Origin: VXRD01 sp965242535
GTDB taxonomy: Bacteria > Latescibacterota > UBA2968
Assembly: GCA_965242535.1 (NCBI GenBank)
Contig: OZ251458.1
Span: 2,046,001-2,110,000 of the forward strand
Length of the DNA stretch: 64,000 nucleotides
Reading direction: 5' to 3'
The notes beneath the pieces are model-generated. The model saw nothing but the letters and a program-made list of their open reading frames with translations, ran no database searches and had not been told where the DNA came from. How positions within the stretch are numbered: the first letter of the stretch is position 1; every line of letters begins with the position of its first letter. The translations under genes were made by a program, and so were the position numbers. Positions 7,832 to 16,399 of this stretch are shown piece after piece.

Positions 7832-10123
7832 ATGTCGGACGCAATAAAACGGGATTGGAAATTATCGCTCGGCTATCCCATCTTATCCGGCGTGCTAATG
7901 GCCGCGGCATTTCCGCCGTTGCCATTCGGGTTTCTCGCGTGCCTCAGTTTGTTGCCCCTCATGCCCGTTGCCGCGAACCTGCGCGGCCGCGTGGCGTTTG
8001 GCGCGGGATTTTTGCAGGGCGTCATCTTTTACGGCGCGACCATCTACTGGATCGCGTGGATCACGCCGCCGGGTATGGCAGGTGCCATTTTCTACATGGC
8101 GCTTTTCAGGGGGTTGTTCGTCTCTTTGTGGTCCGTTGCCTGGGCGCGCTTTGGCAGGTGGGGGCTGTGGCTGATGCCCTTTTTGTGGGTGGGATTTGAG
8201 TATTTCAACACCCTCGGCGACATGGGGTTTCCGTGGATGCTGCTCGGGCATTCCCAAGTGGATTATTTGCCGCTGATCCAAATTGCCGAAGCCACGGGCG
8301 TCTATGGCGTGTCGTTTTGGGTGGTGGTGGTCAATCTCATCGCGTACGAAATCGTCCAAAATGCGCGGCGCGGGCTGTGGGTCGGCGCGTTGATTTTGAC
8401 ATTTGCCGCGCCATTGGGATTCGGCTTGTGGCGCGTAGCCGAACCCCTCGCCAAAGGCGATCTCAACGTCGCCATCGTGCAACAAAATGTCTCGCCCGTC
8501 GAGAAATCCTACTGGGGATTCGACCACAATTTCGACGCGCTCAAACCCCTGACCATCGACGCGGCAAAAAAAGGGGCGCGGTTGATCGTGTGGTCAGAGG
8601 CCGCGGTGCCCGCGTACTTGCAAAGCGATCGACCCTTGCACGATGCGGCGCACCAAGCGCGGGTGCAGGCATTGGTCGATTCCCTGGGGATTTACCTGTA
8701 CACAGGGGCCAACCGCTACGAAGCCGCAACGCGAGACCGGTATTACAATTCGTCCTTCTTGTTCAAACCGGGCGGAGGCGCGTTGCCGCATTACGACAAG
8801 GTGAAGGTCGTGCCGTTTGGAGAGCGCGCGCCGTTTCCCGAGGTGCTCGCGTTCTTGCGCGACATTCGATGGAGCGGCGGGGGATACGTCAGCGGGGATT
8901 TTGAAGGCGGGGTTGAACGCACGGTTTTCGAGGTGCCGGGGGGAAAGTTCTCCGGCGTGATTTGCTTTGATTCCGCGTTCCCCTGGCTCGCCCGGGAACT
9001 GGTGCGCCAAGGTGCCGAGTTCCTGGTCGTGATTACCAATGACGGGTGGTACAAGCGCACGTCCGCGCCGTATCAACACGCCGAGATCGCGACCTTCAGG
9101 GCCATTGAAAACAGGCGTTGGGTGGTGCGCTGCGCCAATACCGGGATGTCCCTATTCGTCGATCCGCACGGGCGGCAATGGCAAAACACCGGGCTGTTTC
9201 ACACCGCGGTATTAGAACGCGCCATCGCGCCGCGCAAAGATCGGACGCTCTACGTGCGGTTCGGGGATTCGTTCGCGCAGGGATGCGGGCTGATCGCGCT
9301 GATGGGGTTGGCACTCGCGTTCATCCGCCGCCGCGAAAAAGCCGACGAGGAGCCTGCGCGGCCCGAGGGCACGGTGCCCGCGATAGCGCCGCCGGAGCGA
9401 GAATTGCCGGAGGACGGCAAGCCCATGCCCTTTCTCGATCACTTGGAGGAACTGCGGTGGCGCATTCTCAAGGGGTTGAGCGCGATCATCGCAGGCGCGA
9501 TCGCGTGCGGGGTTTTCGTCAACGATATCTTGGCCTTGCTGATCCACCCGGCGCGAACGCAGGAAAACGCGCTCGTGTTGCAAACCCTCAAGCCCATGGG
9601 CATGTTCATGGTCAAGTTGGAAATCGTGCTGGTCGGCGGCGCGATTTTGGCCCTGCCCTTTTTGATGTACCAAATCTGGATCTTCGTCTCCCCCGGCCTG
9701 TTCGCAGGCGAGCGGCGGTTCATCACTTTTGTGATCGCGTCCTCCACCTTTTGTTTTGTCTTGGGCGCGATTTTGGCGTACTGGCTGGTCATCCCGCTCG
9801 CCATCGCGTTTTTCGTGGGCATGACGGTGGACACAAGTGTGATGCCGCAATTCGACATCGGCATGTACATCGGGTTCGTGCTGCGCCTCATCGTGGTTTT
9901 TGGGCTGGTGTTCGAATTGCCGGTGGTGACCTTCTTTTTGGCAAAGGTGGGCATTGCCACTCGGGCGCGCATGCGAACCGGACGGCGGTACGCAATTTTG
10001 ATCGGCTTCGTCCTCGCCGCCATTTTGACCCCGCCCGATCCCCTGTCCCAACTCCTCATGGCGCTGCCCCTCGTGGTTCTGTACGAAATCAGCATCTGGA
10101 TCGCGCGGATCGTGAATGAGTAG
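7832..10123 (+). CDS. apolipoprotein N-acyltransferase fused to TatC (Lnt-TatC)
   Basis: A 763-residue inner-membrane protein with two complete domains. Residues 1 to about 500 are Lnt, which adds the third acyl chain to lipoproteins: several membrane segments, then a nitrilase-like domain with the expected catalytic residues E256 (VWSEAAVP), K325 (KVKVVPFGERAP) and C378 (GVICFD). A charged, proline-rich linker (about 500-530) leads into TatC, the receptor of the twin-arginine translocase (FLDHLEELRWRI, then FGLVFELPVVTFF and six hydrophobic segments). There is no stop or frameshift between them. An internal ATG at 9425 (residue 532) has GGAGGACGG nine bases upstream, so free TatC could also be made. 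The main ATG follows GAAGAGGA. Confidence 0.92.
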   Translation: MSDAIKRDWKLSLGYPILSGVLMAAAFPPLPFGFLACLSLLPLMPVAANLRGRVAFGAGFLQGVIFYGATIYWIAWITPPGMAGAIFYMALFRGLFVSLWSVAWARFGRWGLWLMPFLWVGFEYFNTLGDMGFPWMLLGHSQVDYLPLIQIAEATGVYGVSFWVVVVNLIAYEIVQNARRGLWVGALILTFAAPLGFGLWRVAEPLAKGDLNVAIVQQNVSPVEKSYWGFDHNFDALKPLTIDAAKKGARLIVWSEAAVPAYLQSDRPLHDAAHQARVQALVDSLGIYLYTGANRYEAATRDRYYNSSFLFKPGGGALPHYDKVKVVPFGERAPFPEVLAFLRDIRWSGGGYVSGDFEGGVERTVFEVPGGKFSGVICFDSAFPWLARELVRQGAEFLVVITNDGWYKRTSAPYQHAEIATFRAIENRRWVVRCANTGMSLFVDPHGRQWQNTGLFHTAVLERAIAPRKDRTLYVRFGDSFAQGCGLIALMGLALAFIRRREKADEEPARPEGTVPAIAPPERELPEDGKPMPFLDHLEELRWRILKGLSAIIAGAIACGVFVNDILALLIHPARTQENALVLQTLKPMGMFMVKLEIVLVGGAILALPFLMYQIWIFVSPGLFAGERRFITFVIASSTFCFVLGAILAYWLVIPLAIAFFVGMTVDTSVMPQFDIGMYIGFVLRLIVVFGLVFELPVVTFFLAKVGIATRARMRTGRRYAILIGFVLAAILTPPDPLSQLLMALPLVVLYEISIWIARIVNE

Positions 10124-10459
10124 ATGAGACGCCGCGGGCGGCGATCAGCAGTCGACCAACGGGCAGAGGGCGTGGGTAAGTTGTCTGAATCGCGGATTAC
10201 ACAGATTAGCGGATTAAAGGCGGATTAAAAGCGAGAGTAAGGCAACGGGCAGAGAGCAAAAAGAAAAGGTGAGAGTAGGGCAGAGGACGCGGATTGAGGG
10301 AACGCAGGTAGGGTGAAGGGTGTAGGTGGTACGAGGGACACGGCGGCGGGAAGGCGGTGGGGGGCATCCGCGCAATCCCAAAATCCGCGTAATCTGTGAT
10401 TCAGACAAGAGGAGAATGCAGGTGGTACGAAGGACACAGCGGCGAGGGGGATAGGTCCC
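10124..10459. other. intergenic region of dispersed repeats
   Basis: No gene is seen. The region holds fragments of a repeat with GCGGATTA and AATCCGCG blocks (10181-10225 and 10379-10405) that recurs near 23259-23290, plus a twice-repeated GGTGGTACGA(G/A)GGACAC(G/A)GCGGCG motif. Confidence 0.6.
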
Positions 10460-10558
10460 ATGAACAACGCACAACAACCCATCAATGCCCTGACAAACGG
10501 GTTGCTCCGGGAGGAAATACTCCATTCGGCGGAGGAACTCTATGAGCAAACGCGATGA
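10460..10558 (+). pseudogene. orphan C-terminal tail of a MNT-type nucleotidyltransferase
   Basis: A 32-codon frame whose last 20 residues (NGLLREEILHSAEELYEQTR) equal the C-terminus of the intact MNT gene at 10821-11138. It is the relic of a duplicated or deleted MNT gene and lies in the left copy of the 66-bp direct repeat. The first 12 residues are unrelated to MNT. Confidence 0.8.
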
Positions 10559-10562
10559 TGGG
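10496..10562 (+). repeat. left copy of a 66-67 bp direct repeat flanking DUF433-MNT
   Basis: Matches 11076-11142 with a single visible mismatch, 580 bases apart. It spans the last 20 codons of MNT and the first six or seven codons of the HEPN gene. Confidence 0.9.
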
Positions 10563-10793
10563 GATGATCTCATGCTGAATTGGGATACCTGCACGGCTAT
10601 CGAACGCCATCCCGACAAAGTGAGCGGAACTTGGGTGTTTCGCGGAACGCGCGTTCCCGTCTATGCCCTGTTCGAGAATCTGCGAGAGGGAGCTTCCACC
10701 GAGGAGTTTCTCGATTGGTTTCACGGCGTTGAAGAGTGGCAGGTGAAAGCCGTTTTGGATCGCGAATCAAAGGCCCTGAGGAATTTCTGTTAG
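10542..10793 (+). CDS. DUF433 protein (antitoxin-like), N-terminus shared with the HEPN gene
   Basis: An 83-residue protein with the DUF433 core HPDKVSGTWVFRGTRVPVYALFENL, a small DNA-binding-like fold often found beside toxins. The first seven residues, MSKRDDG, are the same as those of the HEPN toxin at 11122 because the start lies inside the direct repeat, ribosome-binding site included (GGAGGAACTCT). The original start may instead be the ATG at 10572. The frame ends 27 bases before the MNT gene. An operon with MNT and HEPN is likely. Confidence 0.78.
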   Translation: MSKRDDGDDLMLNWDTCTAIERHPDKVSGTWVFRGTRVPVYALFENLREGASTEEFLDWFHGVEEWQVKAVLDRESKALRNFC

Positions 10794-10820
10794 GGGGGCG
10801 ATGTTCGTGGAGGTGGCGAT

Positions 10821-11138
10821 ATGAATGCGAAAATCGAGATTTCGAGAGACGCGATAGCCGCGTTCTGCCAGCGCAACCGCATTCGGCGCATGGCGTTCTT
10901 TGGATCCGTGCTGCGAGACGATTTCGGCCCGGAGAGCGACGTGGATGTGCTCGTGGAATTTGAGCCGGGGACGCGCATTGGCTACATGGGACTGACGGGA
11001 TTGGAGCTTGAACTGGGCGAGATCCTGGGGCGAAAAGCCGATTTGCACACCTTCGAGGGAGTTGAAGCTAATCCCAACGGGTTGCTCCGGGAGGAAATAC
11101 TCCATTCGGCGGAGGAACTCTATGAGCAAACGCGATGA
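10821..11138 (+). CDS. mntA: MNT-type minimal nucleotidyltransferase (MntA-like antitoxin)
   Basis: A 105-residue nucleotidyltransferase of the polymerase-beta fold with the active-site pattern FFGSVLRDDFGPESDVDVLVEF (GS, then D-x-D). Family members with a HEPN partner act as antitoxins by transferring AMP to a tyrosine of the toxin. The ATG follows GGAGGTGGCGAT. The 3' end overlaps the HEPN start by 17 bases. The last 20 residues are duplicated upstream at 10499-10558. Confidence 0.88.
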   Translation: MNAKIEISRDAIAAFCQRNRIRRMAFFGSVLRDDFGPESDVDVLVEFEPGTRIGYMGLTGLELELGEILGRKADLHTFEGVEANPNGLLREEILHSAEELYEQTR

Positions 11139-11142
11139 CGGG
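11076..11142 (+). repeat. right copy of the 66-67 bp direct repeat
   Basis: Covers the intact MNT-HEPN junction; partner of 10496-10562. Recombination between the two copies would remove both DUF433 and MNT and leave HEPN. Confidence 0.9.
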
Positions 11143-11466
11143 GTAAGCCTCGTCGATATGCTTATTCACGCCAGGGAAGCCGTAGATTTATTGGGCGAGG
11201 CAAGCGCGGATGAACTGAAAGGTAACCGGGTCATGCAACTGGCCTTGATGCGGTTGGTGGAAATTGTCGGCGAGGCCGCCAATAGGGTCTCTTCAGCGAC
11301 GCAACAACGCCATCTGGAAATTCCTTGGCCCCTGATAATCGGAATGCGTAATCGGATCGTTCACGAATACGATAACGTTAATCTAAACATATTGTGGAGC
11401 ACGATAACGAACGAATTGTCACCGCTCATCAATCAGTTGGAAGCCATCGTTGAGGAAGGAACTTAG
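11122..11466 (+). CDS. hepT: HEPN-domain toxin, HepT/DUF86 family
   Basis: A 114-residue helical protein with the full R-x4-H-x-Y motif (RNRIVHEY, near residues 76-83), the RNase active site and AMP-acceptor tyrosine of HepT toxins. The ATG at 11122 lies inside the end of mntA, so translation is coupled. Together with MntA it forms a type VII-like toxin-antitoxin pair (family knowledge; not shown here). Confidence 0.9.
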   Translation: MSKRDDGVSLVDMLIHAREAVDLLGEASADELKGNRVMQLALMRLVEIVGEAANRVSSATQQRHLEIPWPLIIGMRNRIVHEYDNVNLNILWSTITNELSPLINQLEAIVEEGT

Positions 11467-11611
11467 CGATGCCGATCCGCGCGCCAAAGTGCTGTCCGAT
11501 TTCAACTTTGGCAATGCGTCTCATGTGTATGGCGGCGTGCGGTCGCGGATGTTTCGCAAGGGCGATGCGTATGACATGGCGACCGAGGGCGCGGATTGCG
11601 CCGCTCTTTAG
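11450..11611 (+). pseudogene. orphan C-terminal gene fragment
   Basis: A frame of about 50 codons overlaps the HEPN end and stops at 11609-11611. It encodes DPRAKVLSDFNFGNASHVYG followed by GVRSRMF and MATEGAD-type residues, with ordinary coding composition but no credible start. I do not recognise the family. It looks like the tail of a gene displaced by arrival of the TA module. Confidence 0.4.
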
Positions 11612-11625
11612 AAAGGAATTGACGA

Positions 11626-12399
11626 GTGAAAATTTGTTTGTTGGCAAGTGGCAGTGGCGGCAATTCAATTTGCGTTCAAAACCGGGCTTCGAGCGTGCTG
11701 ATCGACGCGGGTTTGACGGGCAAGAAGATCGAAGAGCGGTTGCACAGCCGGAACATCGATCCCGCGCGGTTGCATGCCATTGTCGTCAGCCATGAACACG
11801 CCGATCACCTCCGGGGCGTGGGCGTGATGGCGCGGCGGTATGGGCTCCCGGTTTGGATGACCCAAGGCACGTTGGACGCATCGAAAAAGACCTTTCGCGG
11901 CGCGGAACAAATTCGCGTGTTTGAAAATGACGAAGGCTTTGCCATTGGAGACCTGTCCTTTCAGGCGTTCCGATTGCCCCATGACGCCGAGGATCCCGTG
12001 AATTTCTCCGTGACAGATGGCCGCGCCAAAGTGACCGTGGCAACCGACATGGGCAAGGTGACGCAACTGGTGTATCAGCACATGCGCCGCGCCGATCTCG
12101 TAGTCATCGAAACCAATTACGACCGCGACCTGCTCATGGATGGCCCCTATCCATGGGATTTGAAAATGCGGATCAGCAGCACGCACGGTCATTTGTCAAA
12201 CCACGGGGCCGCCGAAGCCCTGGGCGACCTGGCCGCAGAGGGATTGCAACGCGCGGTCTTGGCGCATTTGAGCGAGAAAAACAACTGTCCGAATTTGGCG
12301 CGCAAAACGTGCATCGATCAGTTGCGCGGTCATGGGATTCGGGATTTCGATCTCTGTGTCGCCGAACAAGACCGCCCGAGTGAGGTGTTTGAGGTATAG
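11626..12399 (+). CDS. MBL-fold metallohydrolase, WalJ/YycJ-like
   Basis: A 257-residue metallo-beta-lactamase-fold protein. The metal ligands appear in VVSHEHADHLRG (HxHxDH), with further ligands in the strand ATDMGKVT and in THGHLSNHG. The opening MKICLLASGSGGNSICV is typical of the YycJ/WalJ group, which includes 5'-3' exonuclease activity linked to DNA processing in Gram-positives. The GTG start at 11626 follows AAAGGAATT. In this organism the substrate is unknown. Confidence 0.85.
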   Translation: MKICLLASGSGGNSICVQNRASSVLIDAGLTGKKIEERLHSRNIDPARLHAIVVSHEHADHLRGVGVMARRYGLPVWMTQGTLDASKKTFRGAEQIRVFENDEGFAIGDLSFQAFRLPHDAEDPVNFSVTDGRAKVTVATDMGKVTQLVYQHMRRADLVVIETNYDRDLLMDGPYPWDLKMRISSTHGHLSNHGAAEALGDLAAEGLQRAVLAHLSEKNNCPNLARKTCIDQLRGHGIRDFDLCVAEQDRPSEVFEV

Positions 12400-12488
12400 G
12401 CAAGGGATCAGTCAAACGGGAAAACAAACGGCGAAAAACGCGGAACGGCGCGAAACGAAAAGCAACGGATTGCAAAACAGGAGGGCTC

Positions 12489-13463
12489 GTGGACATTTGG
12501 TATGATGTGGGGATTTTGATTTTGTGCTTTGCCGCGTTGGCAAAGTGTGCAAACTGGTTCGTCGATGGCGCGGTGGGTATCGCCGAATATTTCAACGTGC
12601 CCAAAATGTTGATCGGCATCGTGCTGATGAGCTTGGCGACGACTTCGCCGGAATTGGCGGTTTCCGTGATGTCCGCCCTCGAGGGCAAACCCGAAATCGC
12701 GCTGGGCAATGCGGTGGGATCCGTGATCGTCGACGATGGGGTCGCATTGGGCCTAGGCGCATTGGTCGCGCCCGCCGCCATTGCCATCAATCCCTATTTG
12801 TTGAAGACGACGGGCATCTTTCTCATCGCCATAGATGTGGTCGCGTATGCGATGGCGTTTGACGGGACACTGGGGCGATTGGAGGGCGGCGTGCTGGTCG
12901 CGCTCTTCGTGGCCTATACCGCGTTTGCCTATGTCACCCGAAAAAATTCGCAAGCCGCGGACGGTTTTGAAGAGCTGGCGGAGATCGAGGAAACGATAGC
13001 CGGCAAAGGCTTGGGCGGGTTGATGTTCTGGTTCTGCTTGGGGCTGATCGGCGTGCTGGTGACGAGCCATTTTATCGTGGATTCCGCGTCGGCTATCGCT
13101 GCGTTTTTGAACATCAGCGACGCGGTGATCGCGCTGACCGTCGTCGCCATTGGCACATCCCTGCCCGAAATCGCCACGGCGGTGACGTCTGCGCGCAAGG
13201 GCCACGGCGAGTTGATGGTGGGCAATATTTTGGGCGCGGATATTTTGAATATTTGCTGGATCGCAGGCGCGTCTGCCCTGGTGAATCCCCTGATTGTGCC
13301 AGTGCGAGTGATTCACTTTTCCTTTCCCGCGATGCTGATCATCGTCGTCGCCATGCTGGCGATGATGCGGACGCGGCATCGCCTGTCTCGCGGCGAAGGA
13401 GTTGTCCTGCTGGTGCTCTACGCAATTTATCTCGGGCTCACCGCGCACTTGTTTTTGCAGTGA
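12489..13463 (+). CDS. Na+/Ca2+ exchanger family antiporter (CaCA, YrbG-like)
   Basis: A 324-residue polytopic membrane protein with about ten hydrophobic segments and the two inverted alpha-repeats of the CaCA superfamily: LATTSPELAVSVMSALEG with GNAVGS near residues 52-80, and AIGTSLPEIATAVTSARKG with GNILGAD near residues 220-252. These hold the cation-binding glutamates. It probably exports Ca2+ in exchange for Na+ or H+. The GTG start follows ACAGGAGGG. Confidence 0.87.
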   Translation: MDIWYDVGILILCFAALAKCANWFVDGAVGIAEYFNVPKMLIGIVLMSLATTSPELAVSVMSALEGKPEIALGNAVGSVIVDDGVALGLGALVAPAAIAINPYLLKTTGIFLIAIDVVAYAMAFDGTLGRLEGGVLVALFVAYTAFAYVTRKNSQAADGFEELAEIEETIAGKGLGGLMFWFCLGLIGVLVTSHFIVDSASAIAAFLNISDAVIALTVVAIGTSLPEIATAVTSARKGHGELMVGNILGADILNICWIAGASALVNPLIVPVRVIHFSFPAMLIIVVAMLAMMRTRHRLSRGEGVVLLVLYAIYLGLTAHLFLQ

Positions 13464-13614
13464 CGACGCCAAAGCACAAGGCGTTTCATGAACCCGAGAG
13501 GCTATTTTATTGCATCGCCCGCGAGACCCGCTTGCTTCCGCGCAGGGGATGTATCGCGGAAATGCAAAAAAAATTATCGAGAGAGTACGTCAATAACCAC
13601 CTGGAGGCACAAAA

Positions 13615-14979
13615 ATGAAAAGGGGTGAATCGCGCCGAGATGCCATCGCTTTTGATCGATTCGGCGGCTGGACGGGCAAAAGGTTCGAGGCGACGGGCTT
13701 CTTTCGCGTCGAGAAGGACGAAAGGTGGTGGCTCGTTACGCCCGAGGGAAATGCGTTTTTGAGTTTTGGGATCAACCATCTGCATCCCCATTTGTGGAAG
13801 CAGTCCTACAACGGCGAGGCATGGAAAAAGCGGTTGGGGTTGGACGATCTGAACGATCCCAGATTCGCGCCCGCCCTCCGGAAATGGTTCCTCCAGACGT
13901 GTCGGCAGTACGGCTTCAATACGGTCGGCGTTCACACCGAGTTGTCCGTCGTCAATACCCCACAGCCCTCTATGCCCTATATGTTGCCGATTTGTTTTGT
14001 CGATCTCCCACATTGGAAAGGGGAAATCCCCGACGCCAATTTCGTGGATGTCTTTGCCGACGGGTTTGCAGCGCACTGCGATCGGATGGCGAGGGAATTT
14101 GCGGCCCCTGCGAAGGACGATCCGTTCCTGCTCGGCTATGCGATGACCGACTGCCCGCTGTTGACGGAAGAGGATTGCAGGGAACGGCCCGACGTCATTG
14201 GCGGCGCGCGACGGCCTGCCCGAATCGGTTGGCCGCGGCGGTTGCGAAATTTGGGCGGCAACGCGCCTGGAAAGAAGGCTTATGTGCGGACGATGCGCGA
14301 TCTGTACCGCGGGCGGATCGGCGATTTCAACGCGACGTATCGCACGTCGTTCGATTCGTTTGACGCGCTCCAAACCGCCGAGGGATGGCGATCACACACG
14401 GATCTGTCCAATGGAAACGAAACGCGCGATAATGTCGAGTTTCTCAAAAAAGTCGTTGCAAAGTACTACCGAACAGCGCGGGATGCGATTCGGCGATGCG
14501 ATCCCAATCACCTGTTCGTCGGCGACAAGATCAATGCCAACACGGATTCGCTCGATACGGTATTGCCGATCACGAGCGCGTTGACCGACATCGCGTTTTA
14601 CCAGATGTACGCGCGCTACGAAGTGCAGAAGCCCGGGTTAGATCGCTGGTCTCAAATCGCCGATAAGCCCTTTATCAATGGCGATTCTGCGTTCACGATG
14701 ATCGCCGACACCATGCCGCGGCCCTACGGCCCGGTGGCCGATAGCCTCGAACAGCGGGCGGAATGGACCGATGAATTTTTTCGGCGGGCCTTTGCGCGTC
14801 CGGAATTTGTCGGCTGGCACTATTGCGGCCTGATCGACGCGTCCAACCTCGTCGCGGGCAAACAGGATCGGCAACACTCCGGCTTGATCGACGGTTATGG
14901 CGCGCCCTATCCCGCCCTCGAGCAAGTGCTCGCGGCCTGCACAGGTGAAATGTACGAGATCGCGACGCGCGGGCTTTGA
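13615..14979 (+). CDS. agarase/GH50-like TIM-barrel hydrolase, divergent active site
   Basis: A 454-residue protein whose N-terminus (GFFRVEKDERWWLVTPEGNA and FLSFGINHL) matches the opening of agarase-type (GH50-like) barrels. No signal peptide is seen. Where these enzymes normally carry an Asn-Glu acid-base pair the sequence reads GYAMTDCPLL, and where the nucleophile glutamate is expected it reads KPFINGDSAF, so both positions appear to be aspartate. It may have altered chemistry or be non-catalytic. The ATG follows CTGGAGGC, and a terminator at 15028-15063 closes the transcript. The family assignment is by motif memory only. Confidence 0.55.
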   Translation: MKRGESRRDAIAFDRFGGWTGKRFEATGFFRVEKDERWWLVTPEGNAFLSFGINHLHPHLWKQSYNGEAWKKRLGLDDLNDPRFAPALRKWFLQTCRQYGFNTVGVHTELSVVNTPQPSMPYMLPICFVDLPHWKGEIPDANFVDVFADGFAAHCDRMAREFAAPAKDDPFLLGYAMTDCPLLTEEDCRERPDVIGGARRPARIGWPRRLRNLGGNAPGKKAYVRTMRDLYRGRIGDFNATYRTSFDSFDALQTAEGWRSHTDLSNGNETRDNVEFLKKVVAKYYRTARDAIRRCDPNHLFVGDKINANTDSLDTVLPITSALTDIAFYQMYARYEVQKPGLDRWSQIADKPFINGDSAFTMIADTMPRPYGPVADSLEQRAEWTDEFFRRAFARPEFVGWHYCGLIDASNLVAGKQDRQHSGLIDGYGAPYPALEQVLAACTGEMYEIATRGL

Positions 14980-15286
14980 GCGGTCTCCCGTTATCCCCGA
15001 TGGGACGATCAAATTGGGCCACCTGTGAACGGTGCGCGTCGAGAGATGCGCGCCGTTTTTGTTTGCGCGCGGTGAACAGCGCGTTCACATCTGCGGGCGC
15101 AAGTTGAACATCGTGGCGTGTTGACGCGCCGCGGCTTTACGCATAACTCGCTATAAATAAATGGATTGTAAAATCTCCGGGCATCGGCATTGAATTTGCG
15201 TAATGCAAAAAAAAACTGCGTGACCCATCCGTTAGCGGCTCGGAGAATCCGGCGATCCCAAGCCGTTGACCTAGAGGAGATCGACT
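14980..15286. other. intergenic region before radC
   Basis: It holds the terminator at 15028-15063 and a short hairpin (AGCGGCT/AAGCCGT, about 15234-15267) before the radC ribosome-binding site. No gene is seen. Confidence 0.5.
15028..15063 (+). terminator. intrinsic terminator after the agarase-like gene
   Basis: AACGGTGCGCG pairs with GCGCGCCGTT around an eight-base loop and is followed by TTTTTG. Confidence 0.7.
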
Positions 15287-15979
15287 ATGAATGGCTTTAT
15301 CAAACACAGAGGCGGGATTGCGGGCGTGGCCGATGTGGACATGCCCAGGGAAAAACTCGAGCAGTTGGGGGCGGAGGCATTGCGCGATGAGGAACTGCTC
15401 GCTATTTTGCTGCGAACCGGATACGAGGGCCGCAATGTGCTGGAAGTTTCCCGCGAGATATGCAGGCATTATTCGGTGGACGCGCTCGTGGACATGGATC
15501 TGGAAGCCCTGACGACCATCAAAGGCATTGGGCGGGCAAAGGCGTCGGGGTTGATCGCGGGATTTGAATTGGCAAAACGCGGCCTCAATCAGGGCATGGG
15601 GATCGCGCCTTCGATCACCAGCCCGGCCGATGTCGTGGGGCTGCTCACGGACATTAAAGATCGGCGCAAGGAACACTTCGTCGCCCTGTTTCTCAATGCG
15701 CGCAATCAGGTGATCTGCCGCGAAGACGTGTCTATCGGGTCGCTCAACGCCTCCCTCGTGCATCCCCGAGAAGTGTTCGCCCCAGCCGTGGGGTCGTCGG
15801 CTGCCAGCGTGATTTTGGCGCACAACCACCCCAGCGGCGATGTCACCCCGAGCCGAGAAGATATCGAACTCACGCGCCGCATGGTGCAAGCCGGCGAGAT
15901 CATGGGGATCGAGGTGCTGGATCATCTGATCGTGGGATCGGAGCGGTTTTTGAGCATGAAAGAGGCGAATGTGTTTTGA
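15287..15979 (+). CDS. radC: RadC family JAB-domain protein
   Basis: A 230-residue RadC/YeeS family protein. A helix-hairpin-helix motif is seen at LTTIKGIGRAKA (residues 78-90). The C-terminal JAB/MPN domain has the metal pattern HNHPSGDVTPSRED (H-x-H with a distal Asp). RadC proteins are linked to DNA processing, often near mobile elements, but their reaction is not firmly known. The ATG follows AGAGGAGATCG. It is followed closely by a small coiled-coil membrane protein gene. Confidence 0.92.
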   Translation: MNGFIKHRGGIAGVADVDMPREKLEQLGAEALRDEELLAILLRTGYEGRNVLEVSREICRHYSVDALVDMDLEALTTIKGIGRAKASGLIAGFELAKRGLNQGMGIAPSITSPADVVGLLTDIKDRRKEHFVALFLNARNQVICREDVSIGSLNASLVHPREVFAPAVGSSAASVILAHNHPSGDVTPSREDIELTRRMVQAGEIMGIEVLDHLIVGSERFLSMKEANVF

Positions 15980-16020
15980 GGGAGGAGAGTCAATCTCATA
16001 AAAGAAAGGAGGTGAAGCAG

Positions 16021-16221
16021 ATGGCGATAACAAATGAAAAAAATCTCGAACACGAGGGGCGGATTGCGAAATTGGAGGGGATTGTCGAGGAGATCGGAAA
16101 TCGGTTGAGCGCGATTGAAACGCAACTCGGGGACATTCGGGCGTCTCTGCGCTGGATGGTCGGGATTCAGATCTCGATGTTGCTGGTTTTGATCGGTTTG
16201 TTGCTGAAGTTGATGGGATAG
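16021..16221 (+). CDS. small coiled-coil protein with C-terminal membrane anchor
   Basis: A 66-residue protein: a helical heptad-rich stretch (RIAKLEGIVEEIGNRLSAIE) followed by a hydrophobic segment (MVGIQISMLLVLIGLLLKLM) at the extreme C-terminus. The layout resembles DUF1640-like proteins. AAAGGAGGTGA about 8 bases upstream fixes the ATG at 16021. A truncated relative is at 18432, and two longer relatives with the same architecture are at 46004 and 46527. Function unknown. Confidence 0.7.
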   Translation: MAITNEKNLEHEGRIAKLEGIVEEIGNRLSAIETQLGDIRASLRWMVGIQISMLLVLIGLLLKLMG

Positions 16222-16399
16222 ACCGAGAGACGATGGTACATTGCGAATCCTGACAGGATTTGATTCGGAAAGATATCGTCGTCATTGATGTGAGAATGCA
16301 CTTGCGAGAGAATGGCGCGGTGAGAAATCACGGGACGGGTTTTAGAATTGAGGAAAAATTCTTGAATTTTTGCTTTGGAAAGCGGGAGGAGATACTGTG

